From Pseudomonadota bacterium (GTDB lineage Bacteria; Pseudomonadota; Alphaproteobacteria; Rhizobiales; Xanthobacteraceae), in assembly GCA_023391175.1 (NCBI GenBank), contig JAEWBL010000656.1:1-14683 (forward strand): DNA of 14,683 nt, read 5' to 3'. This document shows positions 7,981 through 14,683 of the stretch, in pieces. The notes beneath the pieces are model-generated. The model had not been told where the DNA came from. It made no database searches and saw nothing but the letters and a program-made list of their open reading frames with translations. A program made the translations under genes and the position numbers. Within the stretch, counting starts at the first letter, position 1. Every line of letters begins with the position of its first letter.

Positions 7981-9114
7981 ATGTCCTCCGCCCGGCTGCG
8001 CAACCGCTATTTCGACACGCTGTTCTCCACCCCCGGCCTCATGTGGATGGGGCAGAACACCAACCACATCGCCGCCCATCCCGCCGTCGAGGAGGCCATG
8101 ATCGCCTCCATCCGCGCGCAGGAATACAATGCCTATGCGCCCCCGCTGGGCTTCGAGGCGCTGCGCGCCGCCATCGTGGACGACCTCGGCACGCCGGGCG
8201 CCGAAGCCCTCATCACCGAGGGCGGGGTGAATGCGCTGGCCCTCGTGTGCCGCGCCCACTGCCGGCCCGGCACCACCTTCGTCACCACCGATCCCACCTG
8301 GAAGTGGCCCTGCCTGTTCGCCGCCCAGATGGGCGCCGAGGTGATCGAAATCCCGATCTACGATCCGGCCGTGGACTACAAGCTCACTCCAGAGGCGCTG
8401 CGCGCCAACGTGGATGAGCGCACCGCCATCATCTATCTGGTGGACCCCAACAATCCCCTCGGCATCCGCTACACCCGCGAGGAGATCGAGGCCTTCTGCG
8501 AGATCGCCAAGGACTGCGGCGCGCTGCTGGTGCACGACTGCACCTATCGCGATTTCGCCGATGGCCACTATCCCGCGCTGCTGGCGGCGCCGGATCGCGC
8601 GCTGGTCTCCCTCTCCTTCTCCAAGTGGCTGGGTCTTGCCGGCATGCGCATCGGCGCGCTGGTGGGCGCGCCGGACCTGCTCGACGCCTGCTCGGCCCGC
8701 ACCACCTCCGTGCTCGGCGCGAGCGTGCTCGCCCAGCGCGCGGCGGAGGCGGGGCTGAAGGTGAAGCCGGAATGGATGCAGACGGTGCGCCGCATCGACC
8801 GCGCCAACAAGGCGAAGATCCACGACGCGGCTCTCGCCATCGAGGGGCTCAGCATTCCGGTCTATCCCTCCCACGGCAACTTCCTGGTGATTGAGACGCA
8901 GGCCGCCGGCATCCGCCCCGAGGCGCTGGTGGAGGCGGCCCGCCGCAAGGACCTGATGATCCGCCAGGGCACCTATCACACCGCCCGCTTCGGCGACCGT
9001 TTCATCAAAGTCTCTACCTCGGTGCCGGAAGAGTGGGCCGACCGCTTCGTGGAGCTGCTGCCGGCGCTGGTGGCCGAGGCGCGCACGCTGAACGACGTGC
9101 CGGCGCAGTTCTAA
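7981..9114 (+). CDS. PLP-dependent aminotransferase, class I/II
   Basis: A 377-aa fold-type I PLP enzyme. The Schiff-base lysine is K215 in SFSKWLGLAGMRIG. The cofactor contacts are also visible: NNP in VDPNNPLGIRY, and D and Y in HDCTYRDF. The N-terminal region MWMGQNTNHIAAHPAV and YNAYAPPLGFEALRAAI fit the class I/II pattern, though the nucleotide-grip glycine region is altered to TEGGVNAL. The arginine that usually binds the substrate alpha-carboxylate near the C-terminus appears to be K343 (RFIKVSTS), suggesting an unusual amine substrate or a different carboxylate grip. The ATG follows GAGGA by ten bases. It lies in the plus-strand arm after the SDR; it could transfer or remove an amino group in the pathway. 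Exact reaction not predictable; a lyase is possible. Confidence 0.85.
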   Translation: MSSARLRNRYFDTLFSTPGLMWMGQNTNHIAAHPAVEEAMIASIRAQEYNAYAPPLGFEALRAAIVDDLGTPGAEALITEGGVNALALVCRAHCRPGTTFVTTDPTWKWPCLFAAQMGAEVIEIPIYDPAVDYKLTPEALRANVDERTAIIYLVDPNNPLGIRYTREEIEAFCEIAKDCGALLVHDCTYRDFADGHYPALLAAPDRALVSLSFSKWLGLAGMRIGALVGAPDLLDACSARTTSVLGASVLAQRAAEAGLKVKPEWMQTVRRIDRANKAKIHDAALAIEGLSIPVYPSHGNFLVIETQAAGIRPEALVEAARRKDLMIRQGTYHTARFGDRFIKVSTSVPEEWADRFVELLPALVAEARTLNDVPAQF

Positions 9115-9131
9115 GGTTGCGTTATCAGGAC

Positions 9132-9296
9132 CGTCATCCCCCGGCTTGTCCGGGGGATCCACGGAATGGCTTGTTTGGATTCGCGGACAGCGCACCAGCG
9201 GCGGAGTGGATGCCCCGGAACCCGGCTGTTGCCGGGTTCCGCCCCTGCAAACGGAAGTCGGCAACAGCCGACTTCCGGACAAGCCGGGGCATGACG
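9132..9296. repeat. Dispersed palindromic intergenic repeat, copy 2, with insert
   Basis: A 165-bp relative of the element at 4294-4404. The outer ends (9132-9153 and 9275-9296) are inverted copies matching at 21 of 22 positions. The left half keeps the words GGGGGATCCACGGAA and GTGGATGCCCCGGA, but a segment of about 60 bp with two hairpins is present near the right end. It occupies most of the gap between the aminotransferase and hydrolase genes and could affect read-through or mRNA stability. Confidence 0.8.
9219..9278. repeat. Nested twin-hairpin insert inside repeat copy 2
   Basis: Compared with copy 1, about 60 bp is inserted after CCGG and followed by another CCGG (9215-9218, 9275-9278), as if a 4-bp target was duplicated. 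With flanking GG it forms two perfect 10-bp stems: GGAACCCGGC/GCCGGGTTCC with loop TGTT (9217-9240), and GGAAGTCGGC/GCCGACTTCC with loop AACA (9253-9276). The hairpins are inverted relatives of each other. Confidence 0.7.
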
Positions 9297-9340
9297 GCTT
9301 CCAGGGTTTGAGACCATTTTCCCCTCAAGGGACCATTGCC

Positions 9341-10246
9341 ATGACCTACAAAGACCTCACCGCCACCCACAAAATCTCCGCCAAGGACGGCGTGAAGCTC
9401 CATGTGGAGGAGGCGGGGCAGGGCACGCCCATCCTTTTCATCCACGAATTCGGCGGAAATCACATGAGCTGGGAGCCGCAGATGCGGTTCTTCGCCCGCC
9501 GCCACCGCTGCATCACCTACGCCGCGCGCGGCTATGCCCCCTCCGACATCCCGACCGACGTGGAGGCCTATTCTCAAGCCATCGCGGCGGATGATGCGGT
9601 GGCGGTGCTGGATGCGCTGGGCATCGAGAAGGCGCACATCGTCGGCCTCTCCATGGGGGGCTTCTGCACCGTCCATTTCGGCCTGCGCACGCCCGAGCGC
9701 GCGCTCTCCCTCACCGTGGCCGGCGCGGGATACGGCTGCGAGAAGGAGCATGAGGAGTATTTCCGCGGCGTCTCCCTCGCGGTGGCGGAAAACTTCGAGA
9801 AGCTGGGCGCCAAGGAATTCTCCAAGATCTACGCGCTGGGCGCGAGCCGCGTGCAGTTCGAGGTGAAGGACCCGCGCGGCTGGCGCGAATTCGCCGATCG
9901 CCTCGCCACCCATTCGGACATCGGCGCGGCGCTGACCATGCGCGGCGTGCAGGCGCGCCGGCCTTCCTTCTGGGATCTGGAAGAGGGCCTGAAAAAGATG
10001 ATGGTGCCCACCCTCGTCATGGTGGGTGATGAGGACGATCACTGCCTCCAGCCGGGCATCTATCTCAAGAAGATGATCCCCGCCTGCGGCCTCAGCGTCT
10101 TCCCCAAGGCCGGCCATACGCTGAACCTGGAGGAGCCGGCGCTGTTCAACGTCCAGCTCGCCGAGTTCATCGCGCAGGTGGAAGCCGGCAAATGGCTGCC
10201 GCGCGATCCGCGCGCCATTCCCGGCCAGATCATGCGCACCGCGTGA
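9341..10246 (+). CDS. Alpha/beta fold hydrolase
   Basis: A 301-aa alpha/beta hydrolase. The nucleophile elbow is GLSMGG with S104; the acid is probably D232 in VGDEDDH, and the base is H259 in KAGHTLNLEEP, completing a Ser-Asp-His triad. The oxyanion region ILFIHEFGGNHMSW and the RGYAPSD segment are typical of enol-lactonase, amidase and C-C hydrolase-like members. There is no signal peptide, so it acts in the cytosol. The ATG at 9341 has AAGGGA upstream; the frame extends earlier only through the repeat and is not believed to be coding there. It is followed by the M20 gene after four to seven bases, so the pair is co-translated. In a catabolic operon it could open a lactone or amide or cleave a ring-fission product; substrate unknown. 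Confidence 0.88.
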   Translation: MTYKDLTATHKISAKDGVKLHVEEAGQGTPILFIHEFGGNHMSWEPQMRFFARRHRCITYAARGYAPSDIPTDVEAYSQAIAADDAVAVLDALGIEKAHIVGLSMGGFCTVHFGLRTPERALSLTVAGAGYGCEKEHEEYFRGVSLAVAENFEKLGAKEFSKIYALGASRVQFEVKDPRGWREFADRLATHSDIGAALTMRGVQARRPSFWDLEEGLKKMMVPTLVMVGDEDDHCLQPGIYLKKMIPACGLSVFPKAGHTLNLEEPALFNVQLAEFIAQVEAGKWLPRDPRAIPGQIMRTA

Positions 10247-10253
10247 GGCGATG

Positions 10254-11497
<1,244 letters not shown>

Positions 11498-11501
<4 letters not shown>

Positions 11502-12463
11502 GCCAGCCCGCCGCCCTCAGCACGAAGCCCGACCAGAAGCCCGATATGGCGGATCTGCCGGCCCAGCACCCCGCAGCGCCGAGGAGCCCGGCCGAGGCGC
11601 GGGCGCGCTATTTCAATTCCGGCAATGCCTTCAACATCAAGCTGCCGCCGGTGCCGAGCCGCCTGTTCACCGACGAGCCGGCCCGCGCGCTGGCGGACGA
11701 GGCGACCACCGGCTTCATCCCCTGCGACCAGTCGGACGCGATGGCGTGCGCCTTCCCCGCCACCACGCCGTTGATGTTGGCGCGCTATGCGGTGGTGGCG
11801 GCGGGCGCGTGCTTCACCGTGGACCTCAGGGCCACCGGCTCCATCTGGTACGTGATCGCGGGGGAGGGGCGGGTGGACTGCCTCGGCGAGAGCCTCGCTG
11901 TGGCGGCGGGCGACGTGTTCCTGCTGCCGGGCTCACCCGTGCGCATCATCGCCGGGGCGGAGAAGCTGGTGCTGTGGGTGGTGTCCAACGAGCCGCAGCT
12001 CGCCCTGAACGGCGATCTGCCGCCGGACGAGGCGCGCCGGCCGGTGGCGGTGGTGCATTATCCCGCGGCGGAGATCGCCCGGCAGGTGGACATCATCTAC
12101 GACCATGCGCAGAACGCCGAGACCTCGGGCATCGCCCTCATCTTCTCGTCGGAGCCGCAGGCGGCCGCGCGCAACATCCTGCCGAGCCTGACGCTCTCTT
12201 TGAACACGCTGCCGCCCGGCGAGCACCAGCGGGCGCACCGGCACAATTCGGCGGCCATCACCCTCGTGCTCCAGGGCGAGGACTGCCATTCCATGGTGGA
12301 TGGTGTCCGCTGCCCGTGGCGCCAGTGGGCGACGCTGGTGACGCCGCCGGGCGCCCCGCACTCGCACCACAACGGGGGCGGCGAACGCGCCCTGTTCCTC
12401 ATCGTCCAGGATGGCGGGCTGCACTACCACGCCCGCACCATGGGCTTCAGCTTTCTGGAGTGA
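11498..12463 (+). CDS. Bicupin, gentisate 1,2-dioxygenase-like
   Basis: A 321-aa cytosolic two-cupin protein. The C-terminal cupin (about 230-305) carries probable Fe(II) ligands H247 and H249 in GEHQRAHRHNSAAITLVLQG and H288 in PPGAPHSHHNGG; the glutamate of the general cupin motif is absent, as in gentisate 1,2-dioxygenase-type enzymes. The N-terminal cupin (about 95-165) keeps the barrel pattern WYVIAGEGRVDCLGESLAV and AAGDVFLLPG but has no metal histidines. Gentisate-type enzymes open hydroxylated aromatic rings with O2, so this is a candidate ring-cleavage step, although ureidoglycine aminohydrolase is also a bicupin. The start overlaps the M20 stop (ATGA). The gene ends the plus-strand arm and meets the oppositely oriented glycosyltransferase only two bases later, leaving no room for a terminator. 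Confidence 0.82.
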
Positions 12464-12465
12464 GA

Positions 12466-13092
12466 TCAGGCCGGAATAAGCTCGGGCGCCTTGCCCGTCT
12501 CGGGCAGCAGCACGCGGGGGCGCAGCACGTGGATGTGGCGCCGGCCGATGCGGGCGACGAGGCGGCGCTCGGCCTTGGGGCCTTGCGGATGGCCGCCGAG
12601 CCGCTCGTAGTAGCGGCGGGAGATCAGCAGGCCCTGTCCCGGCACCGGCAGGCCGATGACGGCGAGGCGGGCGGCGGCCATGGCCTCGCCGAGGCGCGGG
12701 CGCAGGCCGTAGCCGTCCACGGCGAGGCGGAAGGTGGCGGCGAGCCGGTCCGCCTGTCCGCGCCTTTGGGCGGTCTCGATGAAGGCCAGCACCTCGCGCG
12801 GCCAGCCTTCCTCCAGCATGGAGCCGTCGGTGAGGAAGAGGAGCCAGGAGCCCCGACCCTGCGCCGCGCCCTGCTTCAGCCGGAGGCCGAGATCCTGCGC
12901 GCCCTTCAGGAAGTTGCAGCCGGCCGCGTCCGCAATGGTGGCGGTGCCGTCGGTGGAGCCGGAATCCGCCAGCGTCACATCGCTCAGCACGCCCGCCGTC
13001 ACGCCCTGGACGAGCGCGGACAGCACCGGCACGAGCCGGCGCTCGGAATTGTGCGTTGCGATGACGGCGGACAGCACGGGAAACGTTCTCAC
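12466..13092 (-). CDS. Glycosyltransferase family 2 protein
   Basis: A 208-aa GT-A fold glycosyltransferase. The N-terminal strand VLSAVIATHNSERRLVPVL and the nucleotide-sugar motif LADSGSTDGT (41-50, D43) are classic for family 2. The usual DxD metal motif is replaced by FLTDGSMLEEGW (T88, D89, G90, S91), which retains one acidic residue. The protein is shorter than typical family members and lacks membrane helices, so it may be a small cytosolic enzyme. I chose the GTG at 13090-13092 since it immediately precedes the first beta strand; the frame is open upstream but shows no conserved sequence and no obvious ribosome site. It is convergent with the bicupin gene and is probably not part of the catabolic cluster. 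Acceptor and donor are unknown. Confidence 0.78.
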   Translation of the reverse strand: MRTFPVLSAVIATHNSERRLVPVLSALVQGVTAGVLSDVTLADSGSTDGTATIADAAGCNFLKGAQDLGLRLKQGAAQGRGSWLLFLTDGSMLEEGWPREVLAFIETAQRRGQADRLAATFRLAVDGYGLRPRLGEAMAAARLAVIGLPVPGQGLLISRRYYERLGGHPQGPKAERRLVARIGRRHIHVLRPRVLLPETGKAPELIPA

Positions 13093-13101
13093 AGGGACGT
13101 T

Positions 13102-13170
13102 CCCAGCTATACCGCTACCTGCGCGCGGCGTCGATGCGGCAGTGCAACATTCCTTCCGCCGGTAGCTGGG
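13102..13170. other. Spaced inverted repeat between glycosyltransferase and small gene
   Basis: CCCAGCTA (13102-13109) and TAGCTGGG (13163-13170) are perfect inverted copies 53 bp apart, extendable with a small bulge through ACCG/CGGT. They fill most of the 101-bp gap. They could be a terminator-like fold for the upstream small gene or chance; no T-run is seen. Confidence 0.25.
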
Positions 13171-13193
13171 GATGGGGTAGGCGGCCGCTGCCC

Positions 13194-13382
13194 CTATTTC
13201 GGGCAGGGCACGACCTTGTAGACCGCATCGGCGAACTGCTTCACGCCCACATTGATGCGCAGCGGCGACGTCCAGGTGACGTAGGTGACGATGCCCCGGG
13301 TCATGGAGATGACCTTGTAATTGTCGAGGCCCTTCGTCTTGTAGCACTTGCCGGGCTGAATATCCTCTTCCTTCAAAGGCAT
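13194..13382 (-). CDS. Small conserved-looking hypothetical protein, 62 aa
   Basis: A short protein starting MPLKEEDIQPGKCYKTKG and ending VVPCPK. I do not recognise a family. It is hydrophilic, likely all-beta, and has two cysteines (in GKCY and PCPK). There is no signal peptide from the chosen ATG at 13382; the upstream frame adds a hydrophobic VIASGFFA stretch, and a longer exported form starting at a non-ATG codon cannot be excluded. Residue composition (Lys, Asp, Tyr, Thr-rich) differs from random GC-rich frames, which supports it as a true gene. It is divergent from the HAD gene with 136 bp between starts, and precedes the glycosyltransferase in the same direction by 101 bp. Function unknown. 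Confidence 0.6.
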   Translation of the reverse strand: MPLKEEDIQPGKCYKTKGLDNYKVISMTRGIVTYVTWTSPLRINVGVKQFADAVYKVVPCPK

Positions 13383-13518
13383 GGCAAAAAATCCACTGGC
13401 GATGACAATGCCGCCAGTATGGGTTCGCCCACCTGCCGAATCAAGAATGGCCGTCGCACGGGCGGCGGAGAATCTGGCAACATGCGGGTGGCGCGTCGGG
13501 GCGCCGGGGGCTCGATTC

Positions 13519-14592
13519 ATGGTGCCGATGAGATTTTCCGCCGGGCTCAGGCCGCTCGCCAGTTCCGCCGTCCGCTCCGCCTTCCTGGCCACCTTCCTCG
13601 CCGCCGGCCTGTTCTGCGCGAGCCTTGCCGGCCCCGCCTTTGCGCAGGCGGCCGATCCGCTCCCCTCCTGGAACCCGGGGGCGACGCGGAGCGCCATCCT
13701 CGATTTCGTCAAGGCGACCACCACCCCCGGCGGACCGGACTTCGTGGCCCCCGCCGACCGCATCGCCACCTTCGACCAGGACGGCACGCTCTGGGTGGAG
13801 CAGCCGGTCTATACGGAGGTCGCCTTCGCCGCCTCGCGCATCAAGGCGCTGGCCGAGAGCAATCCGTCGCTGAAGACCGAGGAGCCGTTCCGCACCGCCG
13901 TCTCCGGCGACGAGGCCGCGATGGGCAAGCTCTCCTTCCCGGACCTGAAGAAAATCCTCATGGTGGCGCTGGAGGGCCTCACGGTGGAGGAGTTCCGCGC
14001 CGCCGCCGAGGCGTGGATGGCCACCGCCCGCAACCCGGTGCTGAACCGGCCGCGCGCCGAGCTCACCTACCAGCCCATGAAGGAGGTGCTGGAGCTGCTG
14101 CGCGCCAACGGCTTCCGCACCTATATCGTCACCGGCGGCGGGCAGGAGATGGTCCGCACCTATTCGGACCGGCTCTATGGCATCCCGCCCGAGCAGGTGG
14201 TGGGTACGCCGGACGCGGTGCGCTTCGGCTACGACGCCTCCGGCCGCCCGGTGCTGCGCATGGAGCCCTCGGTGCTGTTCGAGGATCTGTTCGGCGGCAA
14301 GCCGGAGGGCATCCACCTCGTCATCGGCAAGCGCCCCACGGCCGCCTTCGGCAATTCCACCGGCGACCGGCAGATGCTGGAATATGCCAAGGCCGGCAAG
14401 GGGCTGCGCTTCGCCGCCCTGGTGCTGCACGATGATGGCAAGCGCGAATTCGCCTATGGCCCGGCGCAGGGCCTGCCGGCGTCGGACGTCGGCACCTTCA
14501 CCCAGAAGCTCTACGACGAGGCGAAGGCGCGCGGCTGGTCGGTCATCAGCATGAAGGACGACTGGAAGAAGGTGTTCGCCTTCGAGCCGTGA
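13519..14592 (+). CDS. Exported HAD family phosphatase-like hydrolase
   Basis: A 357-aa HAD-fold protein of the phosphoserine-phosphatase-like type. A signal peptide is visible: MVPMRFSAGLRP, then a hydrophobic core (about 21-37), cleavage after AFA at residue 42, so it should act in the periplasm. Motif I is FDQDGTLW (nucleophile D86, acid D88), motif II the threonine T205 in IVTGGG, motif III probably K261 in FGGKPEG, and motif IV FGNSTGDRQML (278-287), where N279 stands in the first acidic position and D283 remains. The pattern suggests a Mg-dependent phosphohydrolase; the substrate is unknown. The ATG at 13519 has GGGGG eight bases upstream; the ATG at 13528 is an alternative within the signal peptide. 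Earlier open sequence reads through the divergent promoter region. Confidence 0.88.
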   Translation: MVPMRFSAGLRPLASSAVRSAFLATFLAAGLFCASLAGPAFAQAADPLPSWNPGATRSAILDFVKATTTPGGPDFVAPADRIATFDQDGTLWVEQPVYTEVAFAASRIKALAESNPSLKTEEPFRTAVSGDEAAMGKLSFPDLKKILMVALEGLTVEEFRAAAEAWMATARNPVLNRPRAELTYQPMKEVLELLRANGFRTYIVTGGGQEMVRTYSDRLYGIPPEQVVGTPDAVRFGYDASGRPVLRMEPSVLFEDLFGGKPEGIHLVIGKRPTAAFGNSTGDRQMLEYAKAGKGLRFAALVLHDDGKREFAYGPAQGLPASDVGTFTQKLYDEAKARGWSVISMKDDWKKVFAFEP

Positions 14593-14624
14593 GGCGCCGG
14601 TATCTCCTCCGTTTTGGGGATGCG

Positions 14625-14658
14625 GCGCGCCCACCGGCGGTGGACCATGGCGGCGCGC
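14625..14658 (+). terminator. GC-rich hairpin after the HAD gene
   Basis: GCGCGCC (14625-14631) and GGCGCGC (14652-14658) can pair, with an inner CCACC/GGTGG stem. It begins 32 bases past the stop. No T-run follows, so termination here would be non-canonical; weakly supported. Confidence 0.25.
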
Positions 14659-14683
14659 TGAACCGAGACCTCCCGGGAAGCGC

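Noticed and set aside
7075..9282. Very long open frame on the minus strand opposite the SDR and aminotransferase genes
   Set aside because: Its translation is rich in His, Gly, Arg and Ala without any domain, and it lies entirely opposite two clear genes. This is the usual antisense shadow in GC-rich DNA.
9146..9340. N-terminal extension of the alpha/beta hydrolase through the repeat
   Set aside because: The extension is translated from the palindromic repeat; the ATG at 9341 has its own ribosome site and begins just before the conserved fold.
13441..14634. Long minus-strand frame opposite the HAD gene
   Set aside because: No recognisable domain; the plus frame has a signal peptide and all HAD motifs.

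Overview
The window is GC-rich, with short gaps, ATGA/GTGA gene overlaps and dispersed GTCATCCCCCGGC-type palindromic repeats. This fits an alphaproteobacterium of the Hyphomicrobiales, possibly Xanthobacteraceae. That placement is inferred from composition, gene style and repeats; there is no rRNA or marker gene to prove it.

Layout. The left edge (1-237, minus) is the N-terminal part of a VanZ-like membrane protein. From 315 to 6162 (minus) runs one transport-plus-enzyme arm, in transcription order: ABC ATPase, class II aldolase-family protein, a palindromic repeat, a Tat-type exported NMT1/SsuA-like binding protein, two different permeases, and an LLM-type flavin monooxygenase of the NtaA/SnaA group. 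From 6325 to 12463 (plus) runs a divergent arm: GntR/FCD regulator, an SDR-fold protein with an abnormal active site, a PLP aminotransferase, a second repeat copy, an alpha/beta hydrolase, an M20 amidohydrolase (N-carbamoyl amino acid hydrolase type) and a gentisate-dioxygenase-like bicupin. The right end (12466-14592) looks unrelated: a family 2 glycosyltransferase, a 62-aa protein of unknown function, and an exported HAD-fold phosphatase-like protein.

How it may work. The two divergent arms share a 160-bp control region next to the GntR gene and look like one catabolic or salvage system. A small organic compound would be captured in the periplasm, imported, oxidised by the flavin monooxygenase, possibly ring-opened by the cupin, hydrolysed by the M20 and alpha/beta hydrolases, and finished by the SDR, aminotransferase and aldolase/decarboxylase-type enzymes. 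The enzyme mix resembles pathways for nitrogen-containing aromatics or heterocycles (vitamin B6, 5-nitroanthranilate, ureides) but matches none of them completely, so the substrate is unknown. No rRNA, tRNA, CRISPR array, transposase or phage gene was seen. No gene-free stretch exceeds 300 bases; the two longest gaps (4209-4456 and 9115-9340) each hold a copy of the repeat.
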